Source of the DNA: Neurospora intermedia
Lineage: Eukaryota > Ascomycota > Sordariomycetes > Sordariales > Sordariaceae
Direction: 5' to 3'
Length of the DNA stretch: 64,000 nucleotides
NCBI GenBank assembly: GCA_037102815.1
Contig: BTPP01000008.1
Span: forward strand, 248,001-312,000
The translations under genes and the position numbers were made by a program. Under the pieces are notes generated by a model. That model saw nothing but the letters and a program-made list of their open reading frames with translations. It was not told where the DNA came from and ran no database searches. Below, one piece after another: positions 12,070 to 23,409 of the stretch (its first letter is position 1; every line of letters starts with the position of its first letter).

Positions 12070-13362
12070 CTAGACAGTAACATCCGAATAGAAGCGCACC
12101 ACTCCCTTGACCCTCTCCCCCTCATCCTCGCGCGACAAAGTATATCCACCCGTCTCCTCACCGTCAGGCCTTATATCAGCCAGCCAAGCCATGAGGCCCA
12201 GCATCGCGTAGCTCTCCGCATTCAAGACCACGCAACTCGGTCCAGATCCCCAGCGGACGACATCCATGCACGATTGCCAGCCCACTGTAGCATTTGAATT
12301 TGCATCGTAAAGGCCGTAGTATCGACAATGCATCATCTGGTGGAAGATGATTTTTGGCACTGACGACCATTGCGAGATATCATCCACCTTAGAGGTACGT
12401 TTGTACTTTAGCAACATGCCGAGGTCCGACGACACACTGGCGTTGTCCTGGTATCTAGAAGAAGAAGTTTTCTTTGCCCTTCTTGTGCTGTTCGAAAAGG
12501 CCGGCTCCCATGTTTCTTGGCCCAGGTCGATCACGACCCTGGCTGGGTTTTGGACTTTGGAGTGACCTTGGATACCGGTGAGACCAAATAGGTTATGGAC
12601 TTGTCCGTTTGCGTCGCCCTCGGTAGCAAGTTCGTAGGAAGTGAAGGCTTGGCGGGTGAGGTTGGAGGGGAAGGAGCCGGTGTTGAAGACTGAATTTGTG
12701 GGGTCGAGGTAGGTGAGAGGGGAGGAGGGGGAGGAGGAGGAGGAGGAGGAGCTGGGGGAGTGGTGTATAGGGATGAAGCGGGTTTCTGCAGGTTAGGTAT
12801 TAGCATCAAAGTTCTTGACGACTTGAGAACAGGAAGCGGAACTCTGATCATGGAAGAAATAGAATGGGGGGAAAAGGGGTTAGGTAGGTACTTACGAGCG
12901 TCGCAGTGAAACCGTACATCAGCTTCCCAGTGGTTGGGAGTCTTTCTCCAGTTTGTAGCAAAGTCTCTTAATACGCCGACGGCATGTTCATAAGCTGTCA
13001 TCCGGACCGAGGCACTGTGGGGGTTCATTACTCGGAAGTCCTTTGCCCAGTTGAACTTTTGCTTGTCGGACTTTGGCATTTTGAAGAGAGTCTCGTAGAC
13101 CCGGCCGAAATCCAAGTCGGAGGAGGATGTGAGCCTATTTACAGCCCGGCGGGCATAATCCATGGCCTCTCGAACGAAGCTGTCGAACTGCTGGTCGAAT
13201 TTGGCGTCACAGGACGGATCTATGTAATGTTTCTTCAGCTTTCGGGAACTGATATAGGTCTGTGAAGTTTATCAAGTTAGCGAGTCCATTTGTTTGGCAC
13301 CTAGGCCATACCTGGACAGAAAGAGAAAAGGGGAAGGGTATGGTGGTACTTACAATTGCCAT
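12070..13362 (-). CDS. M35-like (lysine-specific metallo-endopeptidase-like) protein with HQMMH site
   Basis: Three exons fit: 13362-13354 (ATG GCA ATT before GTAAGT), 13259-12896 and 12785-12070, giving 362 residues. Intron 1 has a CTCGCTAAC branch site and CACAG acceptor; intron 2 has a GTAAGT donor and CTGCAG acceptor. The frame is continuous across both. The C-terminal half resembles fungal zinc peptidases of the deuterolysin/lysine-specific endopeptidase type: a metal-site segment IIFHQMMHCRYYG (about residues 270-282) followed by VGWQSC and a NAESYAMLGLMAWLAD helix. Those families carry HExxH; here the codon is CAG, so the catalytic glutamate is glutamine. No signal peptide is visible at MAITYISSRKL, unlike secreted relatives. 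A poly-Ser stretch sits near the start of exon 3. It may be a non-catalytic homologue. The family call rests on motif order only. Confidence 0.6.
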
Positions 13363-14165
13363 TTTGTACTTCTACTAGAGTCTGAGGGATAGTTCTACCC
13401 TCCAGATCAGATACGCTTCCAGAGGTTCACGATCTCACGAACTCCTATAATTGCTGATTAGCCAGAAAATTCGAGCAGTTGTAGTTGGTGATGGTGGTAT
13501 TGGGGATTAAAAGCACAGAAAACAAGGGCATTGTGTGATATTTAACCCCCAAAAGAACCCCCGTTACCCATACTCGAGCTCGCTTGAGACAAAGAACCGA
13601 GAAATGCAGTGAACAGCTCTTCAATTACTCAAACTCCATCTCTTAGGGTGCCAGTGAACAGCCATTCTGTGCCTCTTGGGGACGTGAATCTTGAAGTATA
13701 TGGGATGCAGGGCCATTGAAGAGAGTCGAGTGAATGCCATTGTGCTTGGGCCCAAAAAGGACAAGAGATAAAAAGAAGGATAAAGGTTTTCGGTGCATGA
13801 CCAGATTGCCGTAAGCGTTTTCTTTGTGCCGGGAAGGTTCCGAGGTTCCGAGGTTTTGTGGTGAGCCGAAAGGACCTTGAATACCTCTAGGTCAGGGTAT
13901 TGACAATAGAAGTACCATAATGAAAGAAGCATTCGCCAGACTTCAAAACGAGTACTAATCTCTCATAGTGCCCAGAGAAATACTTAGTGTTCTACCCGAG
14001 CAACATGCCTGTTGTGTAATCTACACGAAGATAGAGTTAGCTCTGGCCATCATGTTTCCATCGACGAGACGTACCTACCGAAGCGGGCATTTGGGGAGGG
14101 CATCTATAGTAGTAGATCGCGACTACCATAGCACCGTTTTGTAGAATGGTTTAGTTAACTACCAT
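13363..14165. other. Promoter side of the M35-like gene and spacer
   Basis: Non-coding upstream sequence of the minus-strand gene starting at 13362. A frame at 13932-13621 has no recognisable domain. Nothing else could be supported here. Confidence 0.4.
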
Positions 14166-14810
14166 AGTTCTCATTTCTACCATAGTTGCCCAGGGAGAAA
14201 CCTGATTGGCCAGATTTGTAAGGTCCTGAAAAGGGTACTGGAATATTCGCTATAAATCTGGAGGTTAGTATTATTAATAGCCAGCTCCTCCGGGCTTCGA
14301 CATTGGTTTCGACGTCGGCTTTAACATCGACTTCGACATCGGCTTCGACAACGGCTTCGACATCGGTTTCGACATCGGCTTCGATATTGACTTTGACATC
14401 GGCTTCGAAATATCGGCTTCGATATCGGCTTCGATATCGGCTTCGACATCGGCTTCGAAATATCAGCTTCGACTTCGAAGACTGATATCCAAATAAAGGC
14501 ATTGCGCGCGAAACTTTTCGCGCGAAGAAAAAGGAAGAATCCAAGTTAAAGATTCCAAGTCAGAATGCCGTCATTTATACCCCGCTCCATCCGTCGCCCA
14601 CCGCGAATTTCTTAAGGATTCGTCTTCCTAAAATTCGTGGAAGGAACTATCATCAATCGGCGCCCAAATGAATCCGGCCAATCAGAGACCACCCAACCTG
14701 GCAAGAATATCATCACTGCAATATAGTGCAGTTGTTCAGGGCCCTCTTTAGGGCCTTGCAAATCCAACCAATCAGGTTTTCCCCAGAGCAACTATGGTAG
14801 AAATGCAACT
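14166..14810. mobile_element. Inverted-repeat element with internal minisatellite
   Basis: The left arm (about 14166-14235) contains catttctaccatagttgc and cctgattgg. It is repeated in reverse complement at about 14743-14810, as ccaatcaggtttt and gcaactatggtagaaatg. The arms are about 68 bp and roughly 85% similar by eye, separated by about 510 bp that include the 12-bp minisatellite and a short GC hairpin (gcgcgcgaaacttttcgcgcg region near 14506). No transposase frame is present, so it would be a non-autonomous foldback or MITE-like element. Target-site duplications were not identified. Confidence 0.55.
14297..14478. repeat. 12-bp minisatellite (ggcttcgacatc)n
   Basis: About 14 units of ggcttcgacatc with variants such as ggcttcgatatc and insertions of aaat. 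It is open in several frames, giving spurious repetitive frames on both strands. It lies wholly between the arms of the surrounding inverted-repeat element. Confidence 0.9.
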
Positions 14811-14895
14811 ATAATAGATGCTGTTGTCAATTGCAACTAGAATAGCAACGCTGCCCATTTTCCCACTACGGTACTCATGAGAATTTTATGTGCCT

Positions 14896-15468
14896 TTGTG
14901 CCTTGAAATCACGGTGTCAGTCCCCACTTTAACATCTGGCCTCCAGATACACACATGTGCAAACTTTTGACGAGGTAGCCAGAAATTCAATCCTTAATAG
15001 CATACGCGCATCGAAACGCGCGGATATAAAAATTACGCTCCTTATAGTACTCAATGAGGCGAATCCGACGGTAGTCTTTTTATTCTACTATCTCCAATAC
15101 GCGAAGAGTTTTTGATAATTCAATTTCTAAGGTCTTTTTTTCTTCTTTTTCCTTTCGAATGTCGTTAAAAGTGGATCCTTGAAATTACGGTGTCAGTCTC
15201 CACTTTCATCTCTAATGTCCAAATTTGCGCGATTTTTTCGATATTATTATAATCCTTTATAACTCTGCGCGCGTTAGAGATAGAAGAATAAAAAGACTAC
15301 CGTCAGATTCGCCTCATCGAGTACTATAAGGAGCGTAATTTTTATATCCGCGCGTTCCGATGCGCGTATGCTATTAAGGATTGAATTTCTGGCTACCTTG
15401 CAAAAGTTTGCATGTGTGTATATCTGGAGGCCAAAAGTGGGGACTGACACCGTGATTTCAAGACACAA
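14896..15468. mobile_element. MITE-like element with about 210-bp inverted terminal repeats
   Basis: The left arm 14896-15110 and right arm 15261-15468 are reverse complements with only scattered mismatches. They share ttgtgYcttgaaatcacggt at the ends and attacgctccttatagtact inside. The 150-bp centre contains, at 15177-15211, an extra copy of the terminal motif in left-arm orientation, so the end motif occurs three times. No coding capacity. It is not AT-shifted like the block at 1-3720. The structure fits a foldback/MITE element able to form a long hairpin transcript; a clear target-site duplication was not found. Confidence 0.75.
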
Positions 15469-16187
15469 CTGTTTCCAGCCTCACAAGCTTGCTTTCTCAG
15501 TCATGTTCCTTGTTCCCCCTCACGGCTTACAACTCCAAGCTAGGTAGGTAGGTAACTTCCCCCCCGGCACAGACCTTATCGCCCGTGGAAAAGAGAAAAT
15601 AATCGTAATTGAACAAGAGGAACCTAACAAACGGGACCGAGCAACCAGCCTTTCACCCAGCCTTTCACCCAATTGAACGCCCGAAAACAGTGCCAACGCA
15701 ACCAACTGTCCGACAAGCATAAGAGATAATCAATAACCATGATCAAACAGCATAAACACCACCAACACCCGAAATCCACATAACCCAAGCCATCCCAAAC
15801 CGATCGAACAAAGGAACATCTCACCAAACCAAACTAGATCGTAATCCTTAGCCCATGTTGATGAGCCTCCTGCCCATCCTACTCGACCAAAGAGGGCATA
15901 AAGGGTAAGGTACCCAAAGCAAGGACCAGCCTCAGCCTCCACCTCCACCTCCATCTCAGCATCCCCCTCTCTATCTATCCCTTCACTTCACCAACCATAT
16001 GCGTGAAAGCCGCACGCCCACCTCTTTCCCCCGCGATTTCCATAGCACCAGACCAGGACCAAATTTAAATCAAAACCAGCCCTATATCACCACCCCCTTC
16101 GACCGTTCCAGTCAGTCCCCCCTGTGCTCCATCCCTCCACCTCATCCATCCTGCAATTTACTACCAGGTAGGTACCAGGTACCTATC
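15469..16187. other. Spacer downstream of the small Gly/Ser-rich gene
   Basis: No supported coding frame. The taggtaggtaggtaa word occurs near 15541 and aggtaggtaccaggtacctatc near 16165, the latter directly beyond the stop of the minus-strand frame at 16188. Confidence 0.4.
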
Positions 16188-16550
16188 CTACTTCTTCCCA
16201 TACCCACCTCCATAACCCCCACCACTCCCACCGCTAGTAACGTGGTGCGAGTTCCACCCTTCCTCATAGCGGCTCTGCTCCTTGTACCGATCCATCGGGG
16301 TGTTGCCGTTGGCGGAGCCGTACGTGTCTTTGTAGGCGGAGTAATTGATGGAGTTGCTGCTGCTGGTGCTGTTGTTGGAGGAAGGGGAGGAGGAGTAGGA
16401 GTTTGTTGAGTTGTTGACTAGGTAGTTTGGTGGAAGGAAGTTAGTAAAGTGCTTGCTTAGGTGGAAGGCAGGCTGGAGGGAGGCCGGATGGGAACGGGGA
16501 TGGGAAAGGGGAGAGAGAGGAGGGAAAGGGATAAGATCAATGGTTGACAT
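16188..16550 (-). CDS. Small Ser/Asn/Gly-rich hypothetical protein
   Basis: An ATG (16550-16548) opens 120 codons without interruption. The N-terminus is proline-rich, the middle is a Ser/Asn run (SSSPSSNNSTSSSNS), and the C-terminus reads DRYKEQSRYEEGWNSHH followed by a Gly/Tyr tail ending GYGKK. No signal peptide, membrane segment or family was recognised. An earlier ATG about 80 bases upstream is in another frame and is followed by a possible GTATGT donor, so a short first exon is possible. The composition is plausible for a fungal disordered protein. Confidence 0.4.
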   Translation of the reverse strand: MSTIDLIPFPPLSPLSHPRSHPASLQPAFHLSKHFTNFLPPNYLVNNSTNSYSSSPSSNNSTSSSNSINYSAYKDTYGSANGNTPMDRYKEQSRYEEGWNSHHVTSGGSGGGYGGGYGKK

Positions 16551-19500
16551 GGTGCGTGGAAGAAGTTTTGAGAAGAGAGGTGGCAGTCGGGCTGTGCTGA
16601 AGGTGGTGCTTGGAACTAGACATACTGTTGCTTGAAGAAGCTTGGCCGGACATTTTGGATTTAGAGCGATCAGTTGATCGATGAGTGAAAGCAGTTTATA
16701 TGGGACTGCGGCTCAGTTCAGTGGAGATATTGGCAATGATCAAACAATGATGAAGAACTGGGTCTTGATGCCGATGCTATCGAGATGGCAATGGACCTAC
16801 GGAAGAGCCTTCTTTTTATACTTTCCCCCGAGTGTGATGGTAGATGGAAACTTGGTGTCCACGAAGTGGTGTATGCGTGTGTTTCTGGATAGGTTGGTTC
16901 CAACGTAGATTGACCGGTGTAGATCACCCATCTCCTACTCGCCAGGTCTGTATAGACGAGAGCTGATACGCATTCGTCGAAGCTCACGGGAGTCAAGGTA
17001 TCCCCAGTCTCGGGTGATTTCCGGTCTGAGTATCCCGCTCATGAGCCAGTCTTCTTCCAACTATAGTGCCAGCATGTAAGCCACGCATGGTGTATGACAT
17101 GCACGCTCTCTATCGATGGAGTGCATGTGTGTGCCAGCAGCATCGACCTACGTGCGTAGGGTGACATGTTGTAGTCTCCCACGCCTTTTTAGTTGACACT
17201 GGCGGATTTTAACCTGCAACATAGCAGGGGGCCGCATGACGAAGAAATCTGGGAATTTCCAGGTGTGGGAGAGGCGCAGTATGCACTTCAAGGCTTGGGT
17301 AATCCCAATCCAAGTGGGATATTGTCTAGTTAAAACATGAGGTCGTTTGAGAGGATAGGAAGGTCGAATGGTAGCCTGTGATGACAGCTACATAAGGCCT
17401 ACATAGGCAGTGTCCCGCCCGTACTACCCGAAGGCAGGCACCAGGAATGTTGAGCCGCAGGATTGAAAGCATCCGTCGAGCATTTCCCGCCCTAGGTGAC
17501 ATACTAGAGAGTTGTTTTCTATTGTTGTCAGCTGTCAGACATCCTGCAAGAAGGGGGGGTTGTCATGCTCGATATGTTTCAGTAATATGAATGCCTTTCC
17601 TGGTCATTTTCTCCGAGGCATTGCCATCTTAGCGTTGTTCTTGAACCTTAAGCATTTGAACATTACGACGGACTGCCGTCTTCGTGAATATTCCTCCTAT
17701 CGGCGCCGGTCTCAACTAGAAGAAGCACTTGATTTTTAGTTGTTGCCTCGAAAGCCATAGTGTCCCGACAAGGGTTCCCACAGCGGGCCTTATCCAGCCG
17801 GTCCGTGACTGTAAGCCGGAATCCGTATCCGCAACCTGGAGGTTCCGAGTCCCGAAGACGGGGATCTTGCCCAAGACAGCCAGCATATCATAAGCGCCCT
17901 GGCTTGATAACTTGTTATCAAAGAGTGCTTGCTCGCGGAAAGGTGCAGCTTGTCATGGGTTTTCACATATCCTATAAACAGCAAGTGAGCCCAGTCATCT
18001 CACGGCCCGCAAGTACTGTACAAAATATCCAGGGGGGGAACGGTTCTAACGATGGCCGTAGCACAAGCTGCTACTTCCTAGTATCGTTAGTGGATGACTT
18101 GGGTTGCAGGGTAGGAAATTTTAGTTCACAACTGGCCTCTCGTAAACGGATTAGTATGCGAATTAGAAGTGTGAACATTCCCCAAGGTGACGGCGTGACA
18201 TACTTGTTGCTTCAACCGCATCGCCGTACCATATGCAACATCCCGTTGACGACAGGGTTGAAGTCACTCCGGAGCAAGGCGCGCAGGAGATATACAAGGC
18301 GAGATGCCAGGTCAGATCCCAGTACTTCCCTCACACGCGGGAACAAGACATCTCGTGTACCAGCGAGCAAAGCTCGTAAGTCATAGGGTTCGAATACGAA
18401 CCCTAAATCGACATCATTGGGACTAGTCTGATGCCTTTCGATTGCGTTGGTATATAGAGAATGGTATGGCGTATGGGAACCGGGGTGTGGTGCATATTGA
18501 GATGGAGCGCGAGAGGCAGCAGGAAAGATCAGCGAGTTCATGGTGTTCACCTTGCTGATGGCTTTCTTGGAGTTGGCTCGGATAACGATCTGTACCGCGG
18601 ATACCGGCCAGTCTTGCTGCCCTCGGACTTCCAACAGTTCGTGCGACTTTTCTCAAGTCCAGATAGTCGTTAAAGCCTTGGTTGCCAATAGGAAGCCCCG
18701 AGGTCGTGTTTCCAACCGCACTTTAAAGATAATCTTCCGCGGACAGCCACGTACTCGAGCTGCGACCATAGCAGAGGTCTTGCGGCGAGTGGGGGTTGCA
18801 TTTTGACCGTCAGTATGTCCCTGTGATGGAAATTGGGAGCCAAAGCCCCCACGAGCGATGCACTTCGGCGGTACTACAGGCAAAGGTCAGTGCCTTACAT
18901 GGACAGGCAATCTCGCGTCTAAAGGTAGTTGAGGCTTGATGTCCTATCGTCAGGTGATACCTTTGGAATAGCCTTGACGACCATAGCACCTATGGGGATT
19001 CGCGGTGCTTTTTCCACAACTGCGTCTGAACAGTCACACAGCGTCTAGTGTCGCCCGTAGTGTGGTGTAGAACAACGAAGCGAGCCAAGAGTCCAAAGCC
19101 AGTAGTTGACGAGCTTAAGCAGCAGAAGCACAAGGTGATGTGCAGGAGAGCTTGACCGCCCATGTCATGTTGATGAGCTGATCATACCCGACTGCGTGAC
19201 CGAAGGACGAGATAGGTATACCTGCCAGGGGAATGGAAGCGAATGGGGGCATCCGCGGGTTCTACGGCAGCGTGGAGAAGCACGAGGGACTCAATTCCGA
19301 CACCCGAAGGAAAGGTTCGACCGTCCACGGATGCTGTTTCCGGTACCAAGTCACGTTAATTTCAGAACTTTACGTCCTTTTCATCCTGTCACCCTACCCG
19401 TCACTTGGTATCATGTGCCGAAGCGCATGTACATATCATGCACTTGCATGCTGTACCTAGAATAGAGAAGGCTGCAACGCACCATGCCCGCCCATGCGTG

Positions 19501-22411
19501 CAGGGCTGCCCTTTTCTCACCGCCGAATGGAGAGTATCACATCCAAGAACACATCGGATCAGCCTGGATATATTGGACAGCAAAGCATGTAAGCGCGGAA
19601 GGAGCTTTGAACATGCCATACGGGCGTAAAATCGGATGGGAAAGGGACGATATTCTTGCTCTCAGAGACGGCTTTGCCACGTGAGAATGGCACAGCAGCA
19701 AGCCACTGGTGACACGGAGATGATCCCAAGCTCAAGGCAACCCAACTTTTGCGATATAAGGCAACCGGCCATGTGGTCAACTACCATATGCCTCTCTTGG
19801 CTTTGATGCTCTGTGAGGGTTGGGGGCTACTGAGCCTTCCGGTTATCATGGTCATCCCGTCGAACTCCATGTTTTCTTTGACTGGGACTTTGACAAAATC
19901 AAGAAAGAAATGTTGAGTTTGAACCCTGGAATGTCGCATTGTCGATCTGTCGTGTCTTTTTCCACTTGATGGGTTTCCTTTGTTTGGTCAATGGTACGCA
20001 TCGGCATAAGTTTCATATCAGAACCAGATTATTACCCGAGAAATGATGACATTGGCTGCAGAAGGAAGATCCGGGGAGATCGGATCGCCACATGAGGGGT
20101 ATTTTAGAGGATGGTGTCGGAGGAGCGGCTCGGTTATGTTTCTGTTTCCTGTTTCATGTCCCATTTTTGTTTCTCAAAGTTCGACATTCCCTTTGAGAAT
20201 TGGGGGTCGTTTGAAGTTGGGAACTTGAAAAGAGACGGTCTGAACGGTGCGGCAACCGATACGAACAACAAGAGAAGCTGGTGCTGACTGGACAAAGCAA
20301 AGCAGCATTGTGGTTGGCGGCCCAGACACTGGAGGGAAATAAAGAGCTCATTGATGATACTATTATCAATAAACAGGAGGAAGATACGTATGTCTTCAGC
20401 AGCATTCACGCACTAACTCTCTCAGCATGAGTGTATTGCGACATCCAGCACGACTGGCCAGAGAAATAAATAAAAAAAAAGTGTGACGTCAACCCAGACT
20501 ATCGTTGTCCGAGTTTGTGGTTTGGAGTGCAGGTCGAGGGAAGAATGGAATGGCGGCTACTCCCCAAAGCGGCATGGCCTCGATTCGCAGTCCAGATGCC
20601 AAGGATCAGAGCCAAGGGACCGACCTCCTCCAAAGAGTGTGCCAAGGGTGATTTGAGCTGGAAAATAAGAAAAGGGAAATGTCGAGAGATTGGACGTGTC
20701 ACCACTGGAATCGGATTATTAGTTGAGAAATCCTGTTCTGGTTTTCGACACACTTTCCCTCGGTCTCGTGGAGGGCAGTCAAGTCACACGGTGTTACCGG
20801 ACGTTGGTATTGGTGTTGGTGTTGGTGTTGATGTTGATGTTGCTAACTGAGCTTCTAGAGAAGAGTGCCACAGAATTGGGGATCATGATTGAGACATTGA
20901 ATTCGGGAAGATGGAGCAAGAGGGACGGGACGGGAACTTGGTTCAGTTGCAAAACACTCGAAGCGACGACAGCTGGGAGGTTTGGGACAAGTGCGACGTG
21001 CCAGCTGATGGATCTGAGTTTCCACCTGGCCCGGTGCCCACTACATACATAATCCAATCTGTAGGTCATGCTTGCCAAGCCAAGTGTCTCCGTGGCACTG
21101 TTCCAGCACTCCGGGGGACACCTTTCTAGGCGCTCATTGTTCCCGTATGCGGATGGGTCTTGACCGTGAGTTCGGCCATGTGATTGGCCAGGAGTCCAAT
21201 ACTCAGCCCGTGTGGCCTGGGTAGCCCAGCAAACGCCCAGCGAGAGGGATGACCGGGAAGCCGGCGTGCTGGCTGTCCACCATCACCTCTAGTCAGCAAA
21301 GGATGGAAGAAAGAACCAAAGCCAAAGGTCGATAGCATTGGTTACCAAAACCAGAAGCCGGTGCCAGAGTCCAGATTGGTCCATCTTCTTACACCCTCGT
21401 TTGCGCTGCGTGATCATCCGCTTTCCCCTCGCTTCGCCTTTCTCGTTTTACACTACCCTTTGTCGCTTGCTTTTTCCCTTTCGCTATTTTTCCTTTTACC
21501 GCTGCCATTTCACCATCATCAAACGACTCGACGACCACCGACATTCGTTTTCCCCGACGACTCCTCGACTCTCGAGCTCCCCAAACTCTGCCGCTTGCGA
21601 CGGGCCACGCCATCAATCGTTCAGCTTGACGACATCCGCACCTTCCGTCCGCTCGCTTGGACTGATCTAATCGGAGAGGAACACTCGGACATTACCAAGG
21701 AAATAAACTGAGGGAAGATCCGCGTACTTGTCTGCTCAGACAAACCCCCCGGACGGCAAAGGGACCAACGGAATTTCACACACCCAGCCAAATCTGCGAT
21801 CGCTTCTTCTGCCCTCTCGTCATCATCATCATCACCACAAACAACAACGACAGTAAAAAAAGAAAAAACGATAGCGTCTTGTCACGGACTGAAACGATCA
21901 CACCTGTTGCACTGTCGTCCCCTCTGTCTTTTATTTCTTTTCCGATATCCGGGCGCCAGCAGCCATCTGACATCGGGTGTGACGGTGAGACGAGAGCACG
22001 AATAAGCTTTCGACCATACGACTACGGGTTCAGGGACAGGAATCAATAGGGCCAACATCGGATAGAAAGGAACGTGTCAATTGAACACCAACACACCACC
22101 CAAATCCCACATTCATTACTATTTTGTAATCGCATCGATACGGGCGCATATTCGAGGGCATCGGGTGGAAGGAATTGAAGGAAGGTCCAGTCGGGCGGAC
22201 GTAACATTCCATCCGCCGACACCCTTTGGGGCGGAGCAAGCCACCAACCCGCAGCAGCGCTGTCGCGGAATCACGACAGCCGACACACCTGAAAGAGAAA
22301 CTCTTGCGGAAACAATAACAACCAACACCAAACAAACCTCAAACGACCTCGTCGATATTTGCACAGACACCACCGAATATCCCCCCCTCTAACCGTACAT
22401 AATCTTTCAGG
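16551..22411. other. 5.9-kb gene-poor spacer and long leader of the 22.4-kb gene
   Basis: All frames are short or broken; the longest (18386-17760 region) has no domain and an Arg/Ser-rich shadow-like composition. A hexanucleotide ggtgtt run lies at 20805-20845. From about 21410 to 21640 the plus strand becomes strongly pyrimidine-rich (tttccctttcgc...), typical of long fungal 5' leaders. It probably belongs to the membrane-protein gene beginning at 22412, implying a leader of up to 1 kb. Confidence 0.4.
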
Positions 22412-23409
22412 ATGGCTGGTACGTTAAACGGCGCTTGGTGCTTTTTATTTTTATTTTCTTATCTTTACGAGTTGCATTGGCTCTCCACAAGGAGCCCTTT
22501 CCCAAATGTCACCGCATTGTTCCTTTGTTTGCTGCTGTGCCTAACAAAACCACTGTACTCTAGCGCCAGTAACGACAGTTTTCCCAACTCAATCGTTGCC
22601 TGCATGCGTAACAGCATGCGGTCCTCTATACGATGTCAACGGAGCCTGCGCAACCGCAACAGCCGCCGCCAATGTCCTTCAGAACTGCTTCTGTGGTGAT
22701 GCACGATTAGCTCCCTTCAGTACCGGCACGGCCGGCGTGTGCGATGGTGCTTGTGCGGCTACTCCTACAGATTTGGCACGCATTCAGGTACGGGAAATTC
22801 ACATGTCCTGTGGCCGTCTAACACACAGTATGTATGACTGACATGATGTCAAACAGGCATGGTACACAGGCTACTGCAAGGCCACTGCGACTAGTGCAGC
22901 AGCAACGTCAACAAGTACTGCTGTCGCCAGCAAGGCCAAAGGCGGCGGAGGCACATGGTATGTTCCATTTTCGTCCTATTCTTTTTCCATCTCGACTTTG
23001 ATCGACGTCCCTGTGACTGCGCAACGGTTTTTCGTCCGCACACTACCCGCCGACGTCGTAAAGTCGTGCACAGCTGCTCCCACATTTCGTTGTAACTAAC
23101 AATGCACCTCCCAGGGTGGACAACCACTACCAATGGATCATCTTCCTCGTCATCATCGTCGTCGCCATCGTCGGCATTTGGATAGGCGCCTGCTTCTGGC
23201 GGCGGGCCTACCTTCGCAAGCGGGACCGTCGGTACGCGCTCGACCAAAACCTCGCCCACACCACCGAGTCCGGCCGCGTAGTTCCCAATGACGGCGTGCA
23301 TGTTCCCGGAGCGACCATGTTCTCCCCGGCCCCGATTGCTGAGGCCACCGTGTTCGACGAGAAGCCCAAGAAGACGAAGAAGAAGTGGACTGTCAATGAG
23401 AGGACATGA
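22412..23409 (+). CDS. Eight-cysteine (CFEM-like) single-pass membrane protein
   Basis: Four exons fit: 22412-22418, 22564-22787, 22857-22957 and 23115-23409, giving 208 residues. Donors are GTACGT, GTACGG and GTATGT; acceptors CTAG, ACAG and CCAG; phase is continuous. The ectodomain (about 1-116) holds eight cysteines at 17, 21, 31, 44, 46, 62, 66 and 84, in the order CxxxC-x9-C-x12-CxC-x15-CxxxC, which resembles CFEM modules of fungal surface proteins. A linker rich in Ala, Ser, Thr and Gly follows, then one membrane helix (about 117-139, IIFLVIIVVAIVGIWIGACF), a basic stop-transfer cluster (RRAYLRKRDRR) and a cytoplasmic tail ending in lysine-rich KPKKTKKKW. No cleavable signal peptide is evident, so topology is inferred from the positive-inside rule. 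Role unknown; wall sensing or surface attachment are only guesses. Confidence 0.8.

Noticed and set aside
14155-14544. Repetitive Arg/Ser/Tyr- or Asp/Val-rich frames
   Set aside because: Product of the 12-bp minisatellite inside an inverted-repeat element; no start or splice context.
17760-18386. Plus-strand frame of 208 codons in the gene-poor spacer
   Set aside because: Arg/Ser-rich composition without domain, no splice or leader context, and similar-length frames overlap it on the other strand.
18370-18400. tRNA T-arm-like palindrome gggttcgaatacgaaccc
   Set aside because: A simple hairpin without A-box, anticodon arm or acceptor stem nearby.
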